Source: Owenia fusiformis
Taxonomy: Eukaryota; Annelida; Polychaeta; Sabellida; Oweniidae
Assembly (NCBI GenBank): GCA_903813345.2
Contig: CAIIXF020000001.1
Span: forward strand, 16,015,915 to 16,079,914
Direction of reading: 5' to 3'
DNA: 64,000 nucleotides
The notes below the pieces were generated by a model. The model was not told the origin of the DNA. It saw nothing but the letters and a program-made list of their open reading frames with translations, and made no database searches. Each line of letters opens with the position of its first letter. The stretch's first letter is position 1. Positions 22,566-33,456 of the stretch are shown piece after piece. A program made the translations under genes and the position numbers.

Positions 22566-24413
22566 CTGAAAATAATAAATACAAACATGTTCACCTCGTT
22601 GTCATGGCATTTTACTTGAAAGTTATATGTATAATTATCGAGCTCATATCATTTAGAAACATTTAACTTTTATTCATTTTTTAAAAAAAGATATTGTGAG
22701 TTAACACTTTAATGAAAGTATACCTGATAAAGTCCATCCTCAAACATGCCTAAGTACTATACTTATCCTATCCTAATTTAACTGAAGTATATCATAATGT
22801 CATTGGTACTATAGGATCAAATTAACTATACAGGTTTTAAAGTAGATATTTTAGTACCAACCTCAATTCAAGTTTTTTAAGGTCACATAAAACAGTTTTG
22901 AAAATCAAGTTAATTCTGAATGTTTCATTACTAAATGTCAATACGCGCTTTCAATCTAAGAATTCAGTGGATTCAATGAATTTCTTTCCCATTCAAATTA
23001 AGAATCCTAATTTTCTATACAACAAGGTCTCATTGATGACAGTTAATTGGCAAAACATGTAAACATTCACAAGGTCATAATTTCATTGAAAAAATTGACG
23101 GAAACCTTATCTGGGACAAAAACATAGAAACCATTAAAGAAAATGTCAGACTTCCCTAAAGCGCAAAGAAATGCTGTAACATGAGGTATTTACCCATCAT
23201 TCAACCATTAAGTAGTCGGACACTGGCCAATTATCTTATCTGATAGAGAATTCTTCTCAGGGGTTTGCATAAGAGACAGATGATATAATATACGAAAGTG
23301 ATACTTTATTATAACAGTAATGACTGAATGGTAGACTCTGGAAAGTTCAAAACAACTAAGAGGTTATGGTTCGGTGATCTTTTAGTATTATTTCACTCAA
23401 ATACAATCCTCAAACATTAATTTATCCTTGATATCCCTATGAGCACAAATCTTATCCCGATGAGCACAAATTTTATTCAAAATTGTTTTCATAAAATAAT
23501 ATAAAAAGTCGCATTATAAGTACCTGAATCCTAACAACTAACATCTCATTTAGTCAAGCTTACGTATTAATATCCAATAAAGATCTTGTATCTGAAGCAA
23601 TTAATCAGGTTCCATCTCAACATTATTGATAACGCAGTAAATTGGCAGTCAAAATAGCTAGTTCACAAACTAATCTGTAGGTCATTCAACTTCCGATAGA
23701 CTTAACCCTTATGAGAATCAAAATAATACGACTTTGAATAATTTTTCCAAAATTTCTCTAAAATCATATGAAATTCACTCTATAGAATATGACGTAACTG
23801 CATATAGTAGTATGATATAGCTGTAAAGGGTATATGTTTTTATTGTAAAAGTAAAGATTTCCCTACACAAGACCTCATGGAGAAACTGTAAGGGTGATCA
23901 CATGAAGCAATGAAGATAAAAGATGAGTTGGACAATATGGGAATTGAATGAGGCCCTGGTGTGAATGTCACTCGTGAGTCCATTGTTTTACATAAACCAT
24001 ATACACACGATGTACATGTTTTATCAATAATTCAACCTGTTTATATGAATTTTTATCACCTTATGAACTTTAAACCCAGTTGTTGTAATAGCCCATATGC
24101 AGCAGGTATAATTCAACTTGACAGCTAAAAGTTCAAACAAAAAAACATACATACAAAAAAAATGTTATGAGTATTGTTTTGAAAACACTCAAGCCTCCAA
24201 TATATCATCTACTTCAACAAAACTGTAAGTCTTTGTTAAAAATCAGAAGCACTTTTGAATCCCATTAAATTGTGTGTCTGACATCTTCCTACACAAATAT
24301 ATTTATTCATTTTCTCTATATGTTTGATGTTACACTCATCAAGGCAGGTTAACATTCAACAACATAGCAGTAATACAGTATATACCTGGATATAAAGTTT
24401 TTTGCTGATCCCA
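22566..24413 (-). other. Intron part
   Basis: AT-rich intron with one very short candidate first exon near its left end. Otherwise no feature recognised. Confidence 0.5.
22724..22747 (-). CDS. Very short candidate first exon (MFEDGLYQ)
   Basis: ATG followed by eight codons, then donor GTATAC in phase 0, which fits the acceptor at 22565 only 158 bp downstream. The phase matches, but such short matches arise by chance in long introns. Confidence 0.18.
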
Positions 24414-24548
24414 GAAATTTCACCACCTACCATTTGTTACAGATTCCAACCGCCAAACACCAAGCACTGAGCATCAACCTCTAAACACCATCCACAAAAA
24501 GTTGAAGACTATAACAATATGTCACCAGTGACCTATGGTAGTGACATT
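24414..24548 (+). repeat. 140-bp hairpin repeat family copy
   Basis: It has CACCACCTACCATTTGTTAC, a CCAAACACCAAGC-rich middle, and ACAATATGTCACC plus GGTAGTGACAT at the right. The extreme left is degraded. Confidence 0.8.
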
Positions 24549-25313
24549 AAAATGAAGAATGGTTGTAAGATTCATATTCAAAGAAAAAAGAATCTTATGA
24601 CTTATCCAAGTGCTTAATAGGAATGGCATCTATGGTTGGAAAATTGTATAATAGACATATTACTAGATTCATTGACGCACTTCATGTTGTTTATGGGTTT
24701 CATACCCAAAGATAAATCAACCCAATTTTTTACTATCAGATTCATTGATTATTTTACATATTGCGTATATGACCATGTCATACTATTTACTTTAGAACCT
24801 TCCTCAGGAATAAATGTCTGAATATTCTAATTATAAAACTCCCTTATATATATTTTTCACTCAAAGAATGGGAAAAAGTATTTAAGGGTGTGGGTGGGCG
24901 CAGTCACTCCTAAAAGTGAACCATGGGGCCAATATTGACAAATATAACAAAGCAGAAAAAGTAATATCTGAAGATGGACTAACACTACTTATTTACTCTC
25001 CAAAATAATCTTAAGATAATATAGATTGAAGTCTCCTTCATCATCTCATCCATTTGTCAACACTTGAGTCTATAGATGCATTGTTGCAGCATCATGATGA
25101 ATGATTGATGGTCTCGGAGAGGTCTTGTCCCATGAATTCAGTTAAGTGAGTTATGATGTCATCTCAAATCTCCCCCCAAAGCAAACACTTACAGATCTGT
25201 GTAATGAACTGTATGGGAAACAAAGGAGAAAGAAACCAAAGATTTGACATGAGAAAATGCCTTCATACTCTGCTGGATTTGGATTTGCCACTAACATAAA
25301 GGAAAAAGGAATG
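24549..25313 (-). other. Intron part, no feature
   Basis: Nothing recognised. Confidence 0.5.
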
Positions 25314-25410
25314 AACAAGGCATTAACATGCAAAATGTCACCACCAGCCATTTGTTACAGACACCAAGTGCCGATCACAAACTTCCAAACACCAACCACC
25401 TTCCACAAGT
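25314..25410 (+). repeat. 140-bp hairpin repeat family, right-truncated copy
   Basis: Begins AACAAGGCATTAACATGCAA, then ATGTCACCACCAGCC, and ends in ACCACCTTCCACAAG. Confidence 0.8.
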
Positions 25411-26230
25411 CAATTGGTACAGTACCTATTTGATGTTATTTTCCTCTTGAACCAGGTGCCCCTTTTCTTTCAATATATTTTTGTTGACAAACATGTACAT
25501 ATATACCTATTTCAAAGATAAGTACAGTACATAAGCTGACGCAACACTATATACTGTACATAGCTGACATAATTCCCAGTGCAAGTTGCTGCTCATAATC
25601 CTGGTCAATGCGGGCAAATCTCCCACATTGCCATTCCTGTGCATGGAAACAATTTCTAATTCAATATTCGAGACAATAAAATATATCTCATCCCTCGAGA
25701 CATGTACGATACCATATATTTCAATTGATCATTGAATTAGACAAAAAATGAACTGCCGTCAAAATTTTTTTATGCCTTTTCTAAGAATTTGGTTCAAATA
25801 GGTATAAAGGATGTATTATTTGCAGTGCCAATCATTCGCCTACGCTCTTTCACTTGTCATCTTGATCAAAGCCATTGCAATACTTTAATAGGGAATCTTT
25901 TCACACTGGTTAAGACGCACACAAAAACAAACAACAAACAAAATTGCACAAAAACAAACAAACAAAAACCTAAACTCTCGTGTTGTTTTTTTACTTGTTT
26001 GACAAAATCATTATCTATGTAATAATTGATTTTTAGAACTAGATATTTATAGCTCGTTATTACATGACGTAATGAAAGTGTTCGAGATAATGCCTCAGGG
26101 AGAATACCTTCATGTCAGTGAGTGATGAGAACAGTTAAGTAAAATATATTTTATTTGTTGATGGTAATTATCCATCGACCAAAAGTCAACTTAGGCTATT
26201 GAAATATATTATAGGCCGAATATTAAAAAT
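25411..26230 (-). other. Intron part, no feature
   Basis: A plus-strand frame at 25789-26022 runs through an A/C-rich low-complexity tract and is not supported. Confidence 0.5.
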
Positions 26231-26340
26231 GAACATGTAAAATGTCACCACCTGCCATTTGTTACAGACACCAAACACCAACTGCTGAACAGCATCCACA
26301 AAAAGTAAAAAGAAAGATTTTAAGAATGGTGGTCACATTA
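26231..26340 (+). repeat. 140-bp hairpin repeat family, internally shortened copy
   Basis: GAACATGTAAAATGTCACCA, the ACACCAACTGC middle, and a terminal GGTGGTCACAT. Confidence 0.75.
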
Positions 26341-26454
26341 TAATCATATTTCAGTCATGTAAGAAAAACAATTGTGGTCCTGAAGAGATATCAAAAGTCA
26401 AAAAACTAAACAATTCCAAGAATCGTAAATAATTTTTCTTATATTGGAGCTTAC

Positions 26455-26484
26455 CTTTTTGTATTGACTTTCACATAGCATCAT
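26455..26484 (-). CDS. Short candidate first exon (MMLCESQYKK)
   Basis: ATG at 26484, ten codons, then a strong donor AAAAAG/GTAAGC in phase 0. This fits the Cys/His exon acceptor at 22565 and would read MMLCESQYKK-ICHHSDC, adding an upstream Cys. The human long form begins MDKGRAAKVCHH, from memory, so a short start just before this cluster is plausible. There is no independent support. Confidence 0.3.
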
Positions 26485-28250
26485 GGTCTAAGTAAACTTT
26501 TTGCAACATTAAAAAGGCATCTAAAATATCCCTAATCCACAGAGTATTCCTATAGAATTGGTATATTCAATCCTTCTCTTGACAAGTTTTCTATTTGTGT
26601 CGGTGACATAGAAAAACTATTTTCAAAACATTCCCATCATTCATTCTTTAACTCAAATTTCTAATCTGATTGTCTCAGCTGTGCTCAATGGATTTTGTCC
26701 CCATCAATACAAACAGGATCTGCCATATCCTGAATCTCCTCACCATCAACCTCTTTTCTATGATGAATTTTTATTTTCTGTCAAAAATATCTTGATGAAA
26801 CACCTGATAACGGTGGTTTGATCGAAAAATGCAAGTTGACTCATATACCCTTGATGATGTTGGTTTAACATGTTTTCACATGTAATTTATTGATATATTG
26901 CACTTGAATTGAAAGTTATACGAGAAATGAGACAAGGGTGGCACCTTCCCAAGTAAGTCCCCTCCATATAAGTTAACCTCATGTAGGCCTGCATGTCAAA
27001 CTGAAGTTTGTAGTTTTACACTTGAAATCATTTTTTCAAGTTAAGTTGCCTCAAACGCTTACCACAAAATATAGAGGTCATTGTTTGTCTCTGTAGGTTG
27101 CTAAGTTGATCGTTTTAAAAAAAAGTGACACACAATTTGTTGTGGTGAATAAATGATGAAATTAGGTGTACAGGTATAAGCATTTAAATTTAAAAAAACT
27201 TAAAAAAACTATTCTTATAAATTATTTAAAATCATATTATAATTTATTAAGAAGTACTTATGTCTTACATAATTAATCTATGTTAAATTGAAAAGTATCC
27301 TTTAAAGAATAATATTTATTATTACAAGGTCAATAATAACATCAACAAAACCTGTTTGACCTTAACTATATTTAACCATTATCTCCCTATCCAGAGGTAA
27401 TGTATTATCATCCAATAAGACACATTTAAATTCAGAAAAAAGTGACATTGAGTTTAAATAACTTTAATCCATTTTGCATTCAGAACACGCAATGTTGTCT
27501 AATCGGTGAAACATTGAAAGAGACGAAAGGCCAAGCAGTCATAACCAATCAAAGCAAGTTATTATTACATATATTTTATGAATGGTCCCCGATCAAAATG
27601 TGCGTATTTAATTGAAATTGCATGTTGTGGTTTGACAGAATATTCAAAAATATTTTTCACATTTTTCCAAAAATTGTTTATGACATTTCTTTTCTTCTTC
27701 ACTACAATCAAAAAAATGATCAAAAGAACATGTTCAACAAGTTCAGTTTTCGAGAAAGTGTCATATTTCAAATAACATGAGACAAATCAACATTCCAATG
27801 CATTTTTCCTTTTACATTCAACATTCAGTTTAGTTTGATTTGAGATTAAAGAATTCAACAAATTACAATTTTGAAAGCTCTGACATGTTCATGTAAAACT
27901 CTGGCATACTTTCAATATCACCCAGCCAATTTTCTATTGCATTTACCTAACCTTTAATTGTATATACAGAGACCTAGCTGCTGAATTGACGTCTATAGAT
28001 ACAAGTTCTTGAAGTTATCATTATAGGTTGCCATCTATTTAACCTACAACAGCATATAATTACTGTTACTTCATATGGGGTATGCAAAATTATTCCATAA
28101 TATAAACTAGAAAATGGCAACTCCACGGAGTAGCAAATCCCAACGAACACTATATACTTAAGTAAATCATCAATCTGTACAGCCACAATGTAATATTTAC
28201 CATCTACTCTTACCTTCAATAAATATTTTAAATCATTGTACTATCATGTA
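26485..28250 (-). other. Intron part, no feature
   Basis: AT-rich. Frames on both strands at 27565-27775 overlap each other and look like chance. Confidence 0.5.
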
Positions 28251-28545
28251 ACCATACTTTCAAGATTACTCTAAGTAATTGCGAATTTCTGCTCTAGTCA
28301 GCCATTTTGAATTTTCAGAGGCGCAAATCAGAAAAAACAATGCCATAATTATGATCTACTCTGAAATACCTTCAATTTGAGTATAATATAGCCATACTTT
28401 GAGGAGATTAGAAAATAATTGCGAAATCCCGCATAAGTGGCCATTTTGAGTTTTTTGAGGCCCGAATCAAAAAAACGCTACAATATTAACAATCTCCTCT
28501 AAATTGCCTTTCATTTGAGTATAATAAAGCTATACCGTCTTCAAA
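28251..28545. repeat. Two diverged direct repeats of about 140 bp
   Basis: Copies begin CCATACTTT at 28252 and 28392. They share AATTGCGAA, CAGCCATTTTGA/TGGCCATTTTGA, CAAATCAGAAAAAA/CGAATCAAAAAAA and TTTGAGTATAATA. They abut the mariner element on its left. Confidence 0.75.
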
Positions 28546-28708
28546 AACATCTCATACGAGGGTTGTCCCATAAGTCTTGAAATTTTTATTCTAATTCAAA
28601 AAGATTTTGATGAATTTGGCTGAAAATTGGTATATATCAAGATCAATCAATTATCTTCAACATGTGATAGTTTCATAACAAAATTATGAACTTGAGTAAC
28701 TATTATGG

Positions 28709-28722
28709 TTGCTATGGTAACC
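28709..28722. promoter_or_regulatory. X-box / RFX-type palindrome inside the mariner element
   Basis: GTTGCTATGGTAAC fits the RFX consensus. It lies in the 5' non-coding part of the transposon. Confidence 0.3.
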
Positions 28723-28954
28723 GGGGGAGTCGGGGGGTGGGGCAGTAATGAAATATAGTAAAAATGTAAAATGGAGCCGTGGGAGTATTAAGGATTTTAA
28801 AGGATGGTATGTATCTTAAATTGTGAATCACCTGTCAAGATTGACAAAAACACTGTATTCTTGGTAAAATCTTATGAAATACCTCTGTGATGTCATAATA
28901 AACTAGCACAATTGCTCAATTTTGGTACAGAGCCACAGCATTTTGAAAATCAAA

Positions 28955-29397
28955 ATGGCAGGGATTTTGTCACCAGATGTTAAATCTTTGCGTGCAGTTG
29001 TGCAATACCACGCCTCCTTAAGGCATACACCTACACAAACAAGAACAACCATGGAAAAAGTATATAGACAGTAAACTCCAAGTGCACCTACCTACAATAT
29101 GGAGGTGATAGAAGAAGTTAAAAACTGGAGATACCAGCCTGGAAGATCCTCCTAGAAGTGGAAGGCCAAAATCCAGTGACAATCTCATATCACATATTGC
29201 AGATAGAGTAGGCCTATAAGGGCTGAAATGAGAACTACTCAGTGTAGGAAGATCGCTTAGACTTTGATATTAGTAAGAGTACTGCTCACAGAGTGATGAA
29301 GAAAGACCTTTGGATGTCAAAGGTAGCCCCTAGATTCATTCCACATATTCTGACAGAGGAGCAGAAAAGGCAACGTGTTGAGCTGAGCCAGGGGTTC
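28955..29397 (+). pseudogene. Mariner transposase remnant
   Basis: A 39-codon open frame (MAGILSPDVKSLRAVVQYH ... TRTTMEKVYRQ) ends in TAA at 29072-29074. Further pieces in shifted frames read GRPKSSDNLI and KVAPRFIPHILTEEQKRQRV. These correspond to the DNA-binding half and the start of the linker in mariner-type transposases. The Asp-Asp-Asp/Glu catalytic region is absent, so it cannot be active. Confidence 0.75.
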
Positions 29398-29633
29398 CCA
29401 AATCCTTAATTTTTACGTCATATTTGTATTTTTATCCTGTTTTCTGCCCCGGGTACCCCCAACATTCCATTTTTAATCATCTGTAACATTACCAAATGAT
29501 CTTATTATGCTATGAAACTTACAGAGATAGTAGAAATATATCTACGTTAGAAAATGTGAAATTTTTATCATTGTATCTCAAATATTCTATGAATAAGAAT
29601 AAAAATTTCAAGACTTATGGGACAACCCTCGTA

Positions 29634-29930
29634 ATTAACGCAAATTCCTGTTCTCCCGATCCCCCATTTACGGCCCCTGGGGGTCAGGGTGGAAAACCCA
29701 GGATATATATGAATTAGATAGATGTTGTTAATATACTACCAAAATTTCAATTAATAATATTTATTATTTTAGTTTAAAATGAAAAACATAAGATTTTTGC
29801 AAAAAATTCCCGCCATTTTTAAACTGGCGGCCATCTTGAAAAATTTTTTTTTGCGTAAAACTATTGACCAGTATACATCTTTCCACCAAATATGAAGAAA
29901 ATCTGTCCACTAGTATTCGAGTTATCTTCC
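29634..29930. other. Repeat-like non-coding segment leading into the CTGA tract
   Basis: Contains AACTGGCGGCCATCTTGAAA and TTCCACCAAATATGAAGAA before the (CTGA)n tract. Similar preambles to GGAC/GACA tracts occur in dispersed repeats of many invertebrates. No family assigned. Confidence 0.4.
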
Positions 29931-29999
29931 GGACAGACAGATGGACTGACTGACGGACTGACAGACTGACAGACTGACAGACTGACGGACTGACAGACT
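29931..29999. repeat. (CTGA)n / (GACT)n simple repeat
   Basis: About 69 bp of GGACAGACAGATGGACTGAC-type tetranucleotide repeats. It ends 14 bp before the start of the adjoining hairpin-repeat copy. Confidence 0.9.
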
Positions 30000-30013
30000 T
30001 CGTTCGTTGGGAT

Positions 30014-30080
30014 AACAAGGCATTAACATGATAAAATATCACTTCAGTATGTGGTTCAAAAGGTGTAACAAGTGTTACAG
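30014..30080 (+). repeat. 140-bp hairpin repeat family, diverged copy
   Basis: AACAAGGCATTAACATG is intact, the rest is diverged (AAAATATCACTTCAG ... AAGTGTTACAG). It lies directly after the CTGA tract, so the two may have moved together. Confidence 0.6.
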
Positions 30081-30636
30081 ATGTACTGATCATGGGATAA
30101 ATCGATATTTACTGGATGGACAAACAGACTTAGGATGTATTCCTTAGATTACTTGGTTAATACATGTTTATTGAGATATTAAATAAATTATCTGATTGTC
30201 TTTCCAAAAATATTTATAAAATTCAAAGTAGCTTATCTAACTGATAAAGGGCACATGCACTTGTTGATTTCAAATACATACGGTAAGCATCTAACATAAA
30301 ACCAATTTTAGGAAAATAGCACTGTAACAAATATACAGCTGTGATAGAAAAATGCACTTCCTACACAATAATCAAATTATCACAATCTATAATGACAACA
30401 CAATAATCGAGGGATCCTATCTCAATGTACCTTAAGATTCAAGCAATCATCATCCACAAAGACCACGAAGTCAATAGTTATAACTGACTTTGATGGTACA
30501 ATGCAATAACACTTTAATGGCCTTACAATGGTCCAACACTACAATGCAACATATGAGACTGCATACCATAAACCCTTTTTAAAACTTGGATTTTACTAAA
30601 AAGAGCAACATGAAGCTTCCTTATGTACTCGGCTCT
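30081..30636 (-). other. Intron part, no feature
   Basis: Nothing recognised up to the partial minisatellite unit that precedes the LINE. Confidence 0.5.
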
Positions 30637-30668
30637 AAACCAAAAGGGTACTGTACACAAAAAATAAC
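30637..30668. repeat. Partial unit of the 61-bp minisatellite, left of the LINE
   Basis: AACCAAAAGGGTACTGTACA followed by CAAAA matches the unit of the array at 36450-37092. The other end of that array lies right of the LINE, so the LINE appears to have landed inside or at the edge of the array. Confidence 0.75.
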
Positions 30669-30676
30669 AATCAAAT

Positions 30677-31432
30677 ATGGCGTCGGCAAATCCAGTCGCT
30701 GAAAAAACTAACATGGCAGAATCTTCAAGAAATACGCTTGTCAAAGAACTTTTAGAAGCTCTCAGGCCTGAACTTAATGAAATAAAAACACTACAAGCAA
30801 ATTTGGAAGGTAGTTTCGGAGAGCTATCGACGAAAATGGAAGAAAAGATCGAAAAAATCAACAACGATTTTTCGGATTTGAAAGAAAAAATGGAGAAAAG
30901 ACCGGAATTGATAGGCGGAATGCGCGAACTACAGATAAAAAACATTGAAGTGAACATGTCTCTCAGAAGAAACAATGTCATTATTTATGATCTTCCAGAG
31001 GAAAGGACGGAAATTCCCATCAAAGCGGCAGAAACTGAGTTAACAAAACTCTGTCCCGTCCGGGTGCTGAATGCGTACAGAATCGGACGCTTAGAACAAC
31101 AACAAATTAAAACTAAAGCTAGACCATTGATAGTACAACTTGCAGATGCACCAACGGCTGAACAAATCAGATCAAAGGCGTGGGTTAAAAAACCACCTAT
31201 AAAAAGTAAAATCGGTGAAGACCTGCCGGAAGAAGCACGCAATATAAAAAGTCAAGCCTTCAAAACGTATATTAAACCTGCAAAAGAGGGCCAGAAAAAG
31301 TACAGATGGGCAGGCTTGCATCTATGGATCGACGGAAAGAAAGTAAACCTGGATGCCATCTACACAGAAGTGCTAAGCAAGACCAGAAACAGGGATGAAA
31401 AACAGCCCAGGGCCACACTCAAAGACGATTAA
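30677..31432 (+). CDS. LINE ORF1 protein (RNA-binding, L1 ORF1p-like)
   Basis: 251 codons. Residues about 25-80 form a heptad-like coiled coil (LRPELNEIKTL ... EEKIEKINNDFSDL). Residues about 95-170 resemble an RRM (NNVIIYDLPEERTE ... LNAYRIGR). The C-terminal part (ARPLIVQLADAPTAEQIRS) resembles the L1 ORF1p C-terminal domain. In this family the protein trimerises, coats the element's RNA and acts as a chaperone during integration. It is fully open and the start context is AAATATGGCG. It lies only about 12-16 bp from the inferred left end of the element, so the 5' UTR is either tiny or truncated. Confidence 0.85.
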   Translation: MASANPVAEKTNMAESSRNTLVKELLEALRPELNEIKTLQANLEGSFGELSTKMEEKIEKINNDFSDLKEKMEKRPELIGGMRELQIKNIEVNMSLRRNNVIIYDLPEERTEIPIKAAETELTKLCPVRVLNAYRIGRLEQQQIKTKARPLIVQLADAPTAEQIRSKAWVKKPPIKSKIGEDLPEEARNIKSQAFKTYIKPAKEGQKKYRWAGLHLWIDGKKVNLDAIYTEVLSKTRNRDEKQPRATLKDD

Positions 31433-32393
31433 GAGACAACAACCCTGAGAAAATGTTTTACCGTCAGACAAAAATACAGTATCAAAACCCGTTAATTTCC
31501 ACACTAAATAACTCCCCTCATAAGTCAACAGAAACTTATATTACGCTAATATTATCAGTTTTATCGAGAAAGTAAATTATGATATTTTCTCTTCACAAAA
31601 ATAGAGGACGAAGGGGTTGAAAACATGAAACAAAAACAAGGAAGTAATTAGCATTCCAAGGTAAAAACACACATATTTGTTTATCAATAAAGCCGTTACT
31701 AGGTAATCGATACGCTGCGCGCGCATAACGCTGGCTCAACCAATCAAAATGAATTACCTTCCTCAATGACGTCAGCGGAAAAGAAAAATTCAAAAATCAT
31801 ATAATTCCAGCAAATACTCAACTTTACAACCTAATCATAAGAAGTTTGCGATAATAACACGCGAGAGGCCGGCTTTACCTAGCGCTTCATGTATTTTACC
31901 CCCAGTCCTAGACAATACAAAGAGGGATAAACACTGACAATTCCAAGGTAAAATTATCTTCGCTTTTTCAAAAAACAGTTTCCATTTTCAGGTCACTGTG
32001 ACTGTAGGCTAGATCAATTTTTTATTTATTTTTAGGCTAATAGTATCGGAGTTAATGTAAACCACAGCCTATAGCACAATCAAAGTCTAAAAAGCAAACC
32101 TCAACTCCGTTTCAATCGCACAAGAAAATAATTTTCAAGGAGTACCCAAGAAGTCTCAATCCCACATGAAAATTGACCGATTAGCTTTTCAGGTTGATTT
32201 GTCAATTTCTCCTCAATCTTCTCATTCTTTGCAACTTTTGTATTTCTATCTTTTTTTTTTAAAAAAATGAGGCATTTTCCTAAGTGCCTTAAAAACATAG
32301 AAAAGTGTCAAATAAAAGACATTAGAGCTATTATGTATACAAAAAAGGGGGCAGGGGTAATTGCAAGAGGGCCTATATACAAATACAAGGACG
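31433..32393 (+). other. LINE inter-ORF spacer with promoter-like motifs
   Basis: A 961-bp gap between the two ORFs, unusually long. It includes a short CpG-rich patch (CGCTGCGCGCGC near 31714), CCAAT at 31740-31744 and a perfect CRE TGACGTCA at 31767-31774. The motif ATTCCAAGGTAAAA occurs twice (about 31653 and 31940). It may be an internal promoter for ORF2, or a separate piece of DNA inserted between the ORFs. Confidence 0.5.
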
Positions 32394-33395
32394 ATGGTGG
32401 TTAAAATAGGTACCATTAATGTGAGGGGCTTGCAAGACCAGGTAAAAAGAAGAAAACTCTTCTTACACGCTCGAAACGAAAATTATGACGTTCTACTCAT
32501 ACAAGAGACCCACTGCGGCATGAAACAAGCAAAACAATGGGAAAATGAATGGGGCATGACATCATATTTTACAGAAAGGGCCACAAATTCAGTCGGAGTT
32601 GGTATACTATTCTCTCATAAGGCAGACATCCAAATTGAAGACAGCGACATCGGAGAAGATGGAAGATACATAATAATAAATACTAAAATAGAAGGAAAGG
32701 AAATAACCTTAGTGAACATATATGGACATAACAATGACAACAATAATCTTTTCAACAATATCGCAAAAAAACTGAGAGAAGGGCGTAATCATTATTCTAT
32801 TATAATAGGAGGAGATTTCAACGTGCCCCTAGAGCCAAACAAAGATAAAGAAAGCCAAACAGGCAATACCAACCAGGATGCACATAGAAACACAAGACAG
32901 CAGATAAAGCAGCTAATGGAGGAACATGATCTTGTGGACATATGGAGAGTAAATAACCCAACAAAAAGAAATTTCACCTGGTCAAATGCCGCTACCACTA
33001 CAAAATCCAGATTAGATTATTTCCTTATAGCCTCTCCACTAATCAACAATACCAGTGACGTAGACATTCACACTCCAAAATCCTACAAAATAGCTGACCA
33101 CCAATTTGTTCAATTGCAACTAAGGATGGGCACTCAAGAGCGTGGCCCGGGACTGTGGAAATTCAATGCAAGGTTAACAGAAGATAGAGAATATGTAGCT
33201 TTGATAAAAAACCTAATCAAAGGTTTGGTTGAAGAGCACAAGGACATGACTGCTCAAAATTTATGGGAACTCATAAAATTCAAAATCAAAACAGAGTCCA
33301 TTAGGTACTCAAAGCAAAAAAAACGCTGGAAAACACCTAGATATCACCAACAAAATAAGACGGCTACAAGAAATAGAGGCAAACCTAAGAGATAA
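32394..33395 (+). CDS. LINE ORF2, N-terminal part: APE-type endonuclease
   Basis: From ATG at 32394 (TMVVKIGTINVRGL). It shows the apurinic-endonuclease motifs in order: TINVRGL (catalytic Asn), LLIQETH (Glu), IIIGGDFNV (Asp/Asn), FTWS, SRLDYFL (Asp) and ADHQFV (His). In LINEs this domain nicks the target DNA to prime reverse transcription. The frame ends at 33395, but the coding signal switches frame earlier, near the run of eight A at 33316-33323. After that run, the adjacent frame continues coherently into the RT part. Confidence 0.9.
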   Translation: MVVKIGTINVRGLQDQVKRRKLFLHARNENYDVLLIQETHCGMKQAKQWENEWGMTSYFTERATNSVGVGILFSHKADIQIEDSDIGEDGRYIIINTKIEGKEITLVNIYGHNNDNNNLFNNIAKKLREGRNHYSIIIGGDFNVPLEPNKDKESQTGNTNQDAHRNTRQQIKQLMEEHDLVDIWRVNNPTKRNFTWSNAATTTKSRLDYFLIASPLINNTSDVDIHTPKSYKIADHQFVQLQLRMGTQERGPGLWKFNARLTEDREYVALIKNLIKGLVEEHKDMTAQNLWELIKFKIKTESIRYSKQKKRWKTPRYHQQNKTATRNRGKPKR

Positions 33396-33456
33396 CTACA
33401 TCCATGAAACACAGCTACGAGAAGAAGAACAACAACTCCAAAGAGAGATAGAAGAG

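Larger units (their letters stand above)
28557..29631 (+). mobile_element. Tc1/mariner element, internally deleted
   Basis: 1075 bp, bounded by TA on both sides. Inverted ends of at least 36 bp begin CGAGGGTTGTCCCATAAGTC on both strands and are nearly perfect. The plus strand keeps transposase fragments from the N-terminal half only. A full mariner is usually 1.2-1.3 kb or more, so a large part of the catalytic half is missing. It sits in a host intron, antisense to the gene. Confidence 0.88.
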
